Origin: Candidatus Tepidiaquacellales bacterium OLB4/UTCHB1
GTDB lineage: Bacteria; Bacteroidota; Ignavibacteria; Tepidaquicellales; Tepidaquicellaceae
DNA: 64,000 nt
Direction: 5' to 3'
Assembly (NCBI GenBank): GCA_002050165.1
Contig: MWSW01000010.1
Coordinates: 62,001-126,000 of the forward strand
Part shown: positions 34,546 to 43,547 of the stretch, in pieces
Layout of the letters: each line of letters opens with the position of its first letter
Position numbering within the stretch: the first letter of the stretch is position 1
The notes under the pieces: generated by a model
Databases searched by the model: none
What the model was told of the DNA's origin: nothing
The model's input: only the letters and a program-made list of their open reading frames with translations
Translations under genes and position numbers: made by a program

Positions 34546-36487
34546 AGACTTTCTTCCAAATTGCAAAGTTTATGAATCGCCAAAAATTTGTTATTCCGCA
34601 TCGCTCCTGAGAATTGAAGATTGAGTCCCAGTCTGTTTTAATTGCATCTATTTTAAAATAATCATTCAAATCGTTCGTAAAATAATCACGGAAATTATCT
34701 TTAAGCGTATTGAGCCAGTAATATTCCGGCGTAGCAAAACCAAGTTTATCGGTCCGCAACCTTATCTTATCCGGAATGATTCCTTTCATTGATTCTCTTA
34801 AGAGGTATTTTGTCCATCCATCTCTTATCTTGTAAGAGGCGGGGATGTTAAAAACGTATTGGATCAGGTCAATATCATCGGCGAACGGTGTACGCGCTTC
34901 AATCGAAAAGTGCATTGAATTCCTGTCTTCATATTTTAAAAGTTCCCCGAGACTTGAAAATGTGAACTGGTCGTGGAGCGAACTATTAAGAGTTGAAAAT
35001 TCTTTTAATTTTGAAATTCCGAGTCGCATCACATGCCGGTTGTAAAGTAAATTGTTCAAATAATTTATTTCCTGATCCTTTTTCCTCAATAAAAAGCGCT
35101 TTAATTTAGTTGGTAGAAAAATTTTTGCAAAACTTATCGTTAATGTTCTCAATAATATTTGACTGCTGACAGGGGAGTTCCCAATGTTTCGATATTCATT
35201 TAATATAGACCTGAAATCCAGATTACGAATCATCTCGTTGTAATACGGTCGTAAAAAATATGAGTAACCCGTAAAAAGTTCATCACCCCCCTGCCCGTCT
35301 AAAAGAACTTTTACTCCGTTTTCCGATGCCAGCTTCATTACACGGTATTGAGTATAAATGGTAGTAGAACCAAAGGGGACATCCTGAATGTAAACAAGTT
35401 TTTCAATATCCTCCATTAGTTCGTATGCAGTTGGCATCGTTTTGAGCCATTCAACGTTTGCGGATTCGGCTACGATGCCCGCCCATGTTGTTTCATCAAT
35501 ATCAGTATTCGGAAACGAAGCAGTGAATACTTTTTGATGCTCGCCAATTTGAGAAATACTTTTTTTGCTTAGCAATGAATTTATCGTACACACGATCGCA
35601 GAACTGTCAACCCCTCCACTCAGGCAAGAACCAACTTTTACATCCGATCGCAAACGGATATTTACAGCATTAAAAATTTTATTCCGGATAATTTCTGAAT
35701 ATTCTTTTGCCTTCTGCGAACTAAATTTTTCCCATTTATCAATGTATGAAAGAGTGAAATACTTTTCTTTAATGAACTTGAAATTTGAAAGTTCAAGCGT
35801 AAAAGAACCAGATGGTTCGAGTTCGGAAATATTATTGAACATTGTTATGCAATTATCCTGAACTCTACCGGTTGAAATGTAATCAAACGCTGCGATTGGG
35901 TTTATCCCTTTACGAAAATACGGTAGTTTCAGCAATGCTTTAATTTCTGAAGCGAAGCAAAAATATGAACCGTCGAAAAAATAATAAAACGGTTTCACGC
36001 CGAATCTATCCCTTGAACCGAATATGAGATTACGTTCAGAATCCAGAATAACAAATGCCCACATTCCGTTCAACATATCGAGACAATTCTTCCCGTACTC
36101 CATATATAAATAGAGCAAAACTTCGGTATCAGATTCAGACCTGAATACATATTTGTCAGAAGGTAGCATTTGCCGAAGTTCGATGTAGTTGTAAATTTCT
36201 CCGTTAAAGATTAAGTGGTATCTGCCGGAATCATCGTGAAATGGTTGGTGCGCAGAATCACTCAGATCGAGTATAGAAAGCCGACGGTGTCCAAAATACA
36301 GATTGCATCGGTGTTCAGACATTACATCTTCCTTCCGTTTGTAATTTGAAATTTCTTTAGTTTCGGAATTGTAGGATAAATAACCCTCATCATCAGGTCC
36401 GCGGTGGGCAATTATTTCGTTCATTAATATAATTAACGAACTATCAACCGAATTATTTTTTGAAACTATGCCGGAGATTCCGCACAT
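34535..36487 (-). CDS. asnB: Asparagine synthase (glutamine-hydrolysing)-like protein
   Basis: The 650-residue product starts MCGISGI, exposing the catalytic N-terminal Cys of the class II amidotransferase domain, with 'NGEIYNY' (95-101) and 'SRDRFGVKP' (158-166). The C-terminal synthetase domain has the PP-loop SGGVDSS (290-296). Classic AsnB makes asparagine; in polysaccharide loci, AsnB-like enzymes can amidate sugar carboxylates or peptide parts of glycans. Its location among glycosyltransferases suggests that second role, but canonical asparagine synthesis is not excluded. Confidence 0.92.
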   Translation of the reverse strand: MCGISGIVSKNNSVDSSLIILMNEIIAHRGPDDEGYLSYNSETKEISNYKRKEDVMSEHRCNLYFGHRRLSILDLSDSAHQPFHDDSGRYHLIFNGEIYNYIELRQMLPSDKYVFRSESDTEVLLYLYMEYGKNCLDMLNGMWAFVILDSERNLIFGSRDRFGVKPFYYFFDGSYFCFASEIKALLKLPYFRKGINPIAAFDYISTGRVQDNCITMFNNISELEPSGSFTLELSNFKFIKEKYFTLSYIDKWEKFSSQKAKEYSEIIRNKIFNAVNIRLRSDVKVGSCLSGGVDSSAIVCTINSLLSKKSISQIGEHQKVFTASFPNTDIDETTWAGIVAESANVEWLKTMPTAYELMEDIEKLVYIQDVPFGSTTIYTQYRVMKLASENGVKVLLDGQGGDELFTGYSYFLRPYYNEMIRNLDFRSILNEYRNIGNSPVSSQILLRTLTISFAKIFLPTKLKRFLLRKKDQEINYLNNLLYNRHVMRLGISKLKEFSTLNSSLHDQFTFSSLGELLKYEDRNSMHFSIEARTPFADDIDLIQYVFNIPASYKIRDGWTKYLLRESMKGIIPDKIRLRTDKLGFATPEYYWLNTLKDNFRDYFTNDLNDYFKIDAIKTDWDSIFNSQERCGITNFWRFINFAIWKKVYGV

Positions 36488-36490
36488 CGC

Positions 36491-37609
36491 CTAAATTTCT
36501 TTAAAGAGATTTAACAAAATAGTTTTGTTTGCTTCCGATGCCAGAACTCTTGCCGAGTTATGAGAATTAGCTTTCCATTGAATGATTTGTTCATTTGTAA
36601 TTGAATTAATTTCTTTGGCAATCTCGGAAGGTTTAAAAGATTTCGTAACATAACCAAGCTTATAGCGGTTAATAAAATCAGCCATCTCCGGCGATGGACC
36701 TGTAATTATAGCTAATCGCGATTGGATAAACTCGAAAAACTTATTCGGTAGTGCAAACTTATAATTAAAGTTTGTAAACGGTAAAATGAAAATTCCAGCA
36801 TCGTATTTATTCGAAAACGGGATAATTTGATTGAAGCTGACGGGTTCGATCATATTAATCTTTCCACTATTCTCTGTTTGTAATTTTAATTCATCAAAAT
36901 ATTTTTCGTCGTTCGGAATGAGCATTAAATCAAGACTAAACCTATCATCCAGCATCTTAGCTACCTCAATCATCAGTTCAATTCTGCGCGATCTTATTGC
37001 AACGCCATGATGAATTAGCCGTATTTTACTGCCTGCAGGTTCCATAGGTTGAAGGTTTGAATATGTCGCTGCGTTAGTGATTACAACCGGTTTCCTGTTG
37101 AAATGTTTCTGATATTCTGTTGCAATACCCTCGCAAACTGTAGTGATATTCTTCAGTAAAGGAAAATATCTTTTACACTGGTGAATAGCGAATCCACGGT
37201 GGAGTAATCTCCAACTGAATTTATCTTCAAACTCAGCCGGCGCATATTCATGGAAATCACAATAAATATTTTTACTTTTGAAAAGCTTGAAAGCGATAGG
37301 CAGAGAATCCAGATCATTTGCAAGAATGAAATCAAATTTGACTGAAGGACAATCTATTTTCAACTTATATCTTGTAATATAATTTTCAAGCATCCTGTAT
37401 GCCCTGAATAACCTGAGTATCAGAACGGGTATTCGGGAGAGAACGGATTTATTTATTGTAATTGGCAAAAACCTGTCCTTCGGAACTCTTGAATTTTCCA
37501 AGCCGCAACACCACAACTCATATTCATCTTTCAGGAAATTAATTTGCCTAATTACACGCGGATCACGATCCTGATTAGTTGTCGAGATTATCAACAGTGA
37601 TTTCTTCAC
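36491..37609 (-). CDS. GT4-like glycosyltransferase
   Basis: The 372-residue product has a GT-B arrangement. The N-terminal domain contains 'RDPRVIRQINFLKDEY' and 'DFILANDLDSLPIAFKL'; the C-terminal domain contains 'IRLIHHGVAIRSRRIELMIEVAKML' and 'NKFFEFIQSRLAIITG', the expected donor-binding Glu segment. Substrates are not readable. It overlaps the flippase gene by 4 bp and is separated from asnB by 3 bp. Confidence 0.85.
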   Translation of the reverse strand: MKKSLLIISTTNQDRDPRVIRQINFLKDEYELWCCGLENSRVPKDRFLPITINKSVLSRIPVLILRLFRAYRMLENYITRYKLKIDCPSVKFDFILANDLDSLPIAFKLFKSKNIYCDFHEYAPAEFEDKFSWRLLHRGFAIHQCKRYFPLLKNITTVCEGIATEYQKHFNRKPVVITNAATYSNLQPMEPAGSKIRLIHHGVAIRSRRIELMIEVAKMLDDRFSLDLMLIPNDEKYFDELKLQTENSGKINMIEPVSFNQIIPFSNKYDAGIFILPFTNFNYKFALPNKFFEFIQSRLAIITGPSPEMADFINRYKLGYVTKSFKPSEIAKEINSITNEQIIQWKANSHNSARVLASEANKTILLNLFKEI

Positions 37610-38883
37610 GGATGTTTATAGTTTAGGACTTTTCGCCATAACAAAGAATATAGTAATACTAAATTCACTGATTCACAAATCACAAGTAAAATAATTCCAA
37701 GCATGAAATCGTTGTACAAATAGCCGAGATAAACAGTCAGCGGTCTGTAAATAAAACTATTGAACGTAAATATCAGAGCAAGTTTCTGTTGATTGAAAAT
37801 GAGGTAAATGCTGCTGACAGGCGCAGTAAGAAACATAAAGAAATACATAACGGATAAAACAGAGGCGATATTACCTGAGTAACGCCAGTTCTCACCGAAA
37901 ACAAACGCGAATAAATCCGGCGCAAAAATTATAATTATGATCAACGGGACGATTGAACCTGCCAGCAGCGTTCGCCAGGTTTGTAGTATAAACGATTTAT
38001 ATTCACCGCGTTGATTTACGAGATCACTCAGCCGTTGATAGAATACCTGTCCGATTGCGCCACCGATTAAAACAGAAGGAATTGTAAGTAGTCTCAGAGC
38101 AAAAGAATAGTATCCGGTAATTTCATCGGAAAAAAAATTGCTGATTAAAATTACAATAACCTGCAGAGAGAAAATATCAATTATAGCTAGCGGAAGGTTA
38201 ATAGCCGGAAATTCTTTATAGTGCTTTATTAATGATACCATTTGTTTAAAATCATTTCGTCTAAAATGAAAAATCTTTTTCAGCCCAACGGAAATCAGAA
38301 CCGATGCGGCAATAAACTGACCTGCTATTGAACTTATTAATAGTCCAATGCTTGAATATCCCGATACACCTATTCCAACGCTCAAAGCTGACTGTCCTAT
38401 TGACTGAACTACCTTTGCTTTCGTGATTGACTTGTACCTTTGATTGCGTGTAAGAAAATAATTAAAGGTATTATAAACCGCCGTTATAAAAATTGTCAAT
38501 ACCAGAAAAGGTAGCCAGAAACTCATTCGCTCATTACCAAGCATTGATGCAATTTCGGTTGAAAACGAAAAACTGAGTATTAGCAGAATCAATGCGAAAC
38601 CCGAGCTTATCATCAGACAAAGCTTAACGAGATTAATAGCATCGGATTCATCTTTCGGTAAAACTATCGCAAGTTCATATCTGAAGCAAAGAACAACTGC
38701 AAACATATTCAGAACGGAGAGGAAAACTGCAAGTAACCCGTAATCTTCCGGTGAATAAATCCGGGATAGCACAGGGGAGATCAACACTGAAATCACCTGC
38801 GCTACGATTGAGCCAGATGCCAATACCGAAACATTTTGTGCAAACGGACTCGTCCGATATTTCCTGAATAACTGCTTCATCAA
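37606..38883 (-). CDS. Wzx-like oligosaccharide flippase (MATE/MOP superfamily)
   Basis: The 425-residue product has about 12 hydrophobic segments and the opening pattern 'NVSVLASGSIVAQVISVLISPVLSRIYSPEDYGLLAVF' (residues 19-56) of the PST/Wzx clade. Such proteins move lipid-linked oligosaccharides across the inner membrane for O-antigen or capsule assembly. It overlaps both neighbours by 4 bp in the glycan string. A second, unrelated-looking flippase is present at 46256 on the other strand. Confidence 0.9.
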   Translation of the reverse strand: MMKQLFRKYRTSPFAQNVSVLASGSIVAQVISVLISPVLSRIYSPEDYGLLAVFLSVLNMFAVVLCFRYELAIVLPKDESDAINLVKLCLMISSGFALILLILSFSFSTEIASMLGNERMSFWLPFLVLTIFITAVYNTFNYFLTRNQRYKSITKAKVVQSIGQSALSVGIGVSGYSSIGLLISSIAGQFIAASVLISVGLKKIFHFRRNDFKQMVSLIKHYKEFPAINLPLAIIDIFSLQVIVILISNFFSDEITGYYSFALRLLTIPSVLIGGAIGQVFYQRLSDLVNQRGEYKSFILQTWRTLLAGSIVPLIIIIIFAPDLFAFVFGENWRYSGNIASVLSVMYFFMFLTAPVSSIYLIFNQQKLALIFTFNSFIYRPLTVYLGYLYNDFMLGIILLVICESVNLVLLYSLLWRKVLNYKHP

Positions 38884-40406
38884 TATCTGCTCTTGTAAAC
38901 GTAAATATTACTATTCTGTCCTAGTGTGTCAACAGCGATAGTAAAATTCTGCAAATCACTTTTTAAATCGCTCGTATCGGATGACCTGATTATTACTAAA
39001 TCAAAATCTCTGTTACTGATTTTACTTTCATTTTCAATAACGGATAGTTTATCAATCATAGTTGAAAGAGGAGCTAAAGACAGAGAAACGAGCGCATTTG
39101 AATCATTCTTTAAATATTTTGTTGAAACTTCCTCCATATCACTGTAACTAACGAAACCGGAAGGATCAGCTTCAAAAATTATCTTTAACGGTTTCCATGT
39201 TCCGTATATAAATGCAATGCTGAGAATTATAATTGATATCAATGGAACAGCGGATGAGGTCATTTGTCTGATTTTTTCCGGAACACAATAAATACAAGAA
39301 ATCAGGATTACAAAACTCGGAACAACGGCGTAGTAATCAGTTGCCTTATACATATAATCGGAATAGAACATAATCACTATTATCGGTAATGCCGGAATCA
39401 TCAATAAAAAACATTTCCGATCATAAAACGGGAGAAATAGAAATGGTAGAAAAAGTAGAAATAAATTATAAAGTTTATCAGATACCATTTCAATATTAAA
39501 GAATGATGATAAACCACTTGATTTATGGAAATGTTCATACGGTTGACCAAAGATTAATTCGTGCCCGAATGTATAAAGAACAAAAAGCATTAAACCTGAG
39601 CCTGCGAGAACGTAAGAGTAATATAAATTTTTAGACTTAATGCCTAATAATCCTTTTTTGTATAGAATGAAAGCCATCAAAGCCCAGGAGATTCCTAATA
39701 GGAAAAAACTCTCTTTAACAAAGAACGTTGCCGCGATATTTACACAACTCAAAAGAAATTTTTGTTTGAACAAAAAAAGAAAAGCGAGCGCAATTGCGGG
39801 GAGTGCGAAGAATTCATCCTCAATACCGTAAGTGAGAGGATGCCTTATTGAATAAATTGAAAGGAAAAAAACTATTGGTAGATATAAAGCTCCATTTTTG
39901 TAATTAAGATGTTTAAGAATTCTGTACAAAATGAAGCAGGTTGATATAATGATTAAGACGAGGGAAAATATTTGTGAGCTAAAAGCAGGAATACCAATAA
40001 ATCCCATTAAACCCGGAATAAATAAAACAGGGTTGAAATGATGAGTTAACCAATTTATAATCGAATAGTCTTCGCGTAGAATTGATGAATACAAACCACC
40101 CTTTTGAGTAACATTTGCAATAACCTGTGTCCGGTATGCGAAGTTAATTCCCTGTGAACCGGCTAGAACTCTTACAAAGTGTTGAGCACAAATTATAAGT
40201 GGATAAACAATAATGAAAGCAATCATCAAACGGGACTGCAACTTTGAAAAATTAACCGGATTTATTAGATATTTTCGAAAAGCCGGAATAAGGGCAAATA
40301 TCATTGCAATCACGAGAATTACGCGTGCCGGATCGTTTACGTGCAACCCCAGTATCCATCCTACAGGGATAAGGAGAGCAAGCCATAAAATTATTTTAAC
40401 CCTCAA
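38880..40406 (-). CDS. DUF2079-like multi-pass membrane protein (possible glycan transferase or polymerase)
   Basis: The 508-residue product has roughly 10-12 hydrophobic helices and a soluble C-terminal tail of about 90 residues. The 'NWLTHHFNPVLFIPGLM' segment and the 'IRHPLTYGIEDEFFALPAIALAFLF' region resemble the luminal and membrane parts of DUF2079 proteins, which share the GT-C-like fold; a polymerase or transferase role in glycan export is plausible from context but not proven. It overlaps the flippase by 4 bp and PrsW by 4 bp. Confidence 0.7.
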   Translation of the reverse strand: MRVKIILWLALLIPVGWILGLHVNDPARVILVIAMIFALIPAFRKYLINPVNFSKLQSRLMIAFIIVYPLIICAQHFVRVLAGSQGINFAYRTQVIANVTQKGGLYSSILREDYSIINWLTHHFNPVLFIPGLMGFIGIPAFSSQIFSLVLIIISTCFILYRILKHLNYKNGALYLPIVFFLSIYSIRHPLTYGIEDEFFALPAIALAFLFLFKQKFLLSCVNIAATFFVKESFFLLGISWALMAFILYKKGLLGIKSKNLYYSYVLAGSGLMLFVLYTFGHELIFGQPYEHFHKSSGLSSFFNIEMVSDKLYNLFLLFLPFLFLPFYDRKCFLLMIPALPIIVIMFYSDYMYKATDYYAVVPSFVILISCIYCVPEKIRQMTSSAVPLISIIILSIAFIYGTWKPLKIIFEADPSGFVSYSDMEEVSTKYLKNDSNALVSLSLAPLSTMIDKLSVIENESKISNRDFDLVIIRSSDTSDLKSDLQNFTIAVDTLGQNSNIYVYKSRY

Positions 40407-41407
40407 TTCGGATCCTGTGATTTATATAGTCCGGCATTATAAAGCATCATTTGCAAACGATATCTCAGGTTGTCAATTTCCCGTTGATAGGTTAACTGTT
40501 TAGACATGCTGATATTCCTTATTTGATGCTTACGCAATGCGAGAGTGATAGAAGTTGAAACGTAATCTTTTTGATTAATAGCGGGATGCAACCAGCCCCG
40601 TTTATTACGTTTCGTTACGAACGGAAGAAAGTTTAAATGGTCATGCGGTATAACACCGGTTTGCGCTTCATCAACCAGTTCCCGATGTATACTTTTACCC
40701 TCAAAATAAATTGCCAGTTGAAACACAGCGAATATGGCGAAAAAATAAAATATCAGGAATACGAATCCTAACAGTGAAGTAGATTCAAAACTTACGCTAA
40801 TATTCCATGCGAAATGAAGAAAGACAGCAATGAAATATCCAGCAGGCACAAGAATTAATTTAAAAATCGTGGGTTTAAATTTTGCATAGCCGATAAATGC
40901 TCCAAGGGTTGCAGTTGCAAGACAGTGCATTACAGCCGAGAACAATGTCCTGATTATTACTACGTATAACCATGATGCTGGTGAAGTTCCGTAAGATAAA
41001 AAGTACATGAAGTTTTCAGTCATTCCGAAACCTAATCCGACAGCGCCGCCATATACAACGCCATCAACTGCTCCGTCAAATCTCTTTGAAATAGCAATCA
41101 AAAGGAGAAAAATTCCCTTTGTAGCTTCTTCAACCAGTGGTGCGGTGACCACTGCTCCGGATAATCCAACGAGTTCACCTGCATTATCATCTGCTACAGA
41201 AAGTATCAGAATGCTAAGCGGGATCTGAAATATCAAGCTCCCTATAATTGCGAGAAATATTGCCCCGGTAGCGCCCCAAAAAAATGTAAGTGAAACCAGC
41301 CAGAACGGCTCACGCTCGTTTCTGTCAAGCCACCAGATGATAATCAGATAAATTATCATTGGTATTGTTGCCGCAAACAATGATGCAATTGCGAGTATAA
41401 ATGCCAT
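40403..41407 (-). CDS. PrsW-like intramembrane protease (CPBP/PrsW clan)
   Basis: The 334-residue product has about eight hydrophobic helices with the PrsW motifs: EE-x-x-K (Glu93, Glu94 and Lys97 in PLVEEATKGIF), 'GLGFGMTENFMYF' with Glu131, and a conserved His161 (MHCLATATLG). PrsW clears anti-sigma factors at the membrane in Bacillus, so a regulatory role in this string is possible; it could also act in prenyl-dependent processing. It begins 9 bp after the biotin-carrier gene and overlaps the DUF2079-like gene. Confidence 0.87.
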   Translation of the reverse strand: MAFILAIASLFAATIPMIIYLIIIWWLDRNEREPFWLVSLTFFWGATGAIFLAIIGSLIFQIPLSILILSVADDNAGELVGLSGAVVTAPLVEEATKGIFLLLIAISKRFDGAVDGVVYGGAVGLGFGMTENFMYFLSYGTSPASWLYVVIIRTLFSAVMHCLATATLGAFIGYAKFKPTIFKLILVPAGYFIAVFLHFAWNISVSFESTSLLGFVFLIFYFFAIFAVFQLAIYFEGKSIHRELVDEAQTGVIPHDHLNFLPFVTKRNKRGWLHPAINQKDYVSTSITLALRKHQIRNISMSKQLTYQREIDNLRYRLQMMLYNAGLYKSQDPN

Positions 41408-41416
41408 GAGTTAATC

Positions 41417-41926
41417 TTATAGTTCTATGAGCAATTGACCTTTTTCAACTGCTGCTTTTTCCTTTACATGGATTTTTTTTACCGTACAATCTGACTGGGC
41501 TTTAAGTTCATTTTCCATCTTCATCGCTTCAAGTATCATTACAGTCTGTCCTTTTAAAACCCTGTCGCCCTCGCAAACACTAATCTTGACGACTGCACCA
41601 GGCATCGGCGACCGTATCTCAGACTGTTTATCGTCAGAGTTTGATCCAATGCCTAAAGTTTCTTTCAGTTTGTCTGTATCAGTTTTACAATTTAACTCTA
41701 TCAATTCGTCATTCACATACATTCTGAAAATATTGTTTTGGATTTGTTCCAGTTTTACAGTGAAGTTCTTTGAATTTATCCGGAAGAAAATAATATCATC
41801 CGCAATAATTTTAAATTCGTATTTCAATATTTCACCGTTCACCGAGATATCGTTCATGCTATTGACAATAGCAGTAAAATTTTCAATAGCGGTTTTATCT
41901 TTCGATATGTAAAATTTGGATTCCAT
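41417..41926 (-). CDS. Biotin carboxyl carrier protein (acyl-CoA carboxylase)
   Basis: The 169-residue product has a C-terminal biotinyl domain with the biotin-attachment motif ILEAMKMENE, Lys136 being the modified residue, preceded by an 80-90 residue N-terminal domain of unclear role. It carries activated CO2 between biotin carboxylase and carboxyltransferase. It is translationally coupled to the biotin carboxylase (1-bp overlap). No carboxyltransferase subunit gene lies in the window. Confidence 0.9.
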   Translation of the reverse strand: MESKFYISKDKTAIENFTAIVNSMNDISVNGEILKYEFKIIADDIIFFRINSKNFTVKLEQIQNNIFRMYVNDELIELNCKTDTDKLKETLGIGSNSDDKQSEIRSPMPGAVVKISVCEGDRVLKGQTVMILEAMKMENELKAQSDCTVKKIHVKEKAAVEKGQLLIEL

Positions 41927-43425
41927 TATGAACCAAAAAATCTTTTAGATTTCCATCCGCCGGTATGATTTCGTTTGCCGGTAATGTGTAATTTCTTTTC
42001 TCCTTTCAATCGCTGTTTGAAGTTAACGGAAGCGACAATTCCAGCTGAGAGATTATCTTCATCGGAAGATATACTCTTCTTGTTGTTCATAAACTCATTC
42101 TCAATGAACTGTGTATTGTAGCAACCATTTTTAAAGGCATCGGTATTTAACAGTTCCAACAGAAATTTTATATTGGTTTTAACACCTGAGATTTGGTAAT
42201 TGGATAAAGTCCTTTTCATTTTATTGATTGCATCTGGCCTCGTATTCCCGAAGCAGATTAACTTTGCTATCATTGAGTCATAATAAATTGATATTTCATC
42301 TCCGTGTTCAATTCCGGTATCTTCTCTTACACCATTTCCTAATATTTTGCTGAGATAGTTTATCTTTCCGGTTGAAGGAATAAAATTATTTTCGGGATCT
42401 TCGGCACAAATTCTGCATTCAATCGCTGCGCCGTTAAAGGTTACACTTTCCTGTGAATATGAAAGTTTTTCACCTGACGCAACTAAAATTTGTTCTTTAA
42501 CAAGATCAATTCCGGTTCGCACTTCTGTAACGGGATGCTCCACCTGTAATCTGGTGTTCATTTCAAGAAAGTAGAAATTCTTATCGCTGTCAACAATAAA
42601 TTCCACTGTTCCTGCATTCGTGTATCCTGCTGCCTTTGCGAGGTTTCGCGCTGCTTCACCCATTTTATCTCTGAGATCTTTATCAATTATAACGGATGGA
42701 GTCTCTTCAATAACTTTTTGATGTCGCCGTTGCATGGAACATTCCCTTTCACCGAGATGTATGGCATTGCCGTACTCGTCCGCAAGGATTTGAAATTCAA
42801 TATGTCTCGGTGCAATGATGTATTTCTCGATGAAAACGCTATCATCCCCGAAAGAACTTCGTGCTTCGTTCTGCGCTAACCTCAATGCGCTGTCAAGATC
42901 TGCTGGATTATTTACGATCCTCATACCTTTACCACCCCCACCGGCTGAAGCTTTAATTAAAACAGGATATCCGATTTGACCTGCGATTAGTTTAGCTTCA
43001 TCAAGCCCGGAAATTGCATGATCAGTACCCGGTACTGTCGGAACTCCCGATTTGATTGCAATTGATTTTGCATTTGTCTTACTACCGAGATATTCGATTG
43101 CTTCAGGTGAAGGGCCAATAAATTTGATATTGTTGTCATTGCAAAGGCGTGCAAAATAACTTCGTTCAGATAGAAATCCGTATCCGGGATGAATGGCATC
43201 AGCACCGCATTTCAAAGCAGTTTCAATTATTCGGTCCGCTAAAAGGTAACTTTTCGATGCGGGCGATTCACCGATGTGATATGATTCGTCAGCATATTTT
43301 GCAAACATTGAAAACCTGTCGAAGTCGGAATAAACCGCTACAGTTTTTATTCCCATTTCCCGTGCAGTTGAAATTACCCTGACTGCAATCTCACCACGAT
43401 TGGATATTAAAATTTTCTTAATCAA
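41926..43425 (-). CDS. accC: Biotin carboxylase subunit of acyl-CoA carboxylase
   Basis: The 499-residue product has the biotin-carboxylase ATP-grasp fold: N-terminal 'ILISNRGEIAVRVI', glycine-rich ATP loop 'ASAGGGGKGMRIV', the 'ERECSMQRRHQKVIEE' segment, and a 'MNTRLQVEHPVTE' active site near 290. The C-terminal 45 residues extend past the usual AccC length. It charges biotin on the carrier encoded next to it. The enzyme could belong to acetyl-CoA or propionyl-CoA carboxylase. It is the first gene of the long minus-strand string and has a TAATTTTG box 91 bp upstream. Confidence 0.92.
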   Translation of the reverse strand: MIKKILISNRGEIAVRVISTAREMGIKTVAVYSDFDRFSMFAKYADESYHIGESPASKSYLLADRIIETALKCGADAIHPGYGFLSERSYFARLCNDNNIKFIGPSPEAIEYLGSKTNAKSIAIKSGVPTVPGTDHAISGLDEAKLIAGQIGYPVLIKASAGGGGKGMRIVNNPADLDSALRLAQNEARSSFGDDSVFIEKYIIAPRHIEFQILADEYGNAIHLGERECSMQRRHQKVIEETPSVIIDKDLRDKMGEAARNLAKAAGYTNAGTVEFIVDSDKNFYFLEMNTRLQVEHPVTEVRTGIDLVKEQILVASGEKLSYSQESVTFNGAAIECRICAEDPENNFIPSTGKINYLSKILGNGVREDTGIEHGDEISIYYDSMIAKLICFGNTRPDAINKMKRTLSNYQISGVKTNIKFLLELLNTDAFKNGCYNTQFIENEFMNNKKSISSDEDNLSAGIVASVNFKQRLKGEKKLHITGKRNHTGGWKSKRFFGS

Positions 43426-43515
43426 AAAATACTGCGATTAATCTGTAATTAAACGAAAAGGTTTTATTGAAACTCATACCATTTTACGGCTCGTCATTCC
43501 ATTTAATTTAAAAAG

Positions 43516-43523
43516 CAAAATTA
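43516..43523 (-). promoter_or_regulatory. -7 box (TAATTTTG) upstream of accC
   Basis: On the minus strand TAATTTTG matches TAnnTTTG and lies 91 bp before the accC start. It is the only such box seen upstream of the long glycan/carboxylase string. Confidence 0.35.
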
Positions 43524-43547
43524 CATGTCAAAGTTATAGGCATTCGT

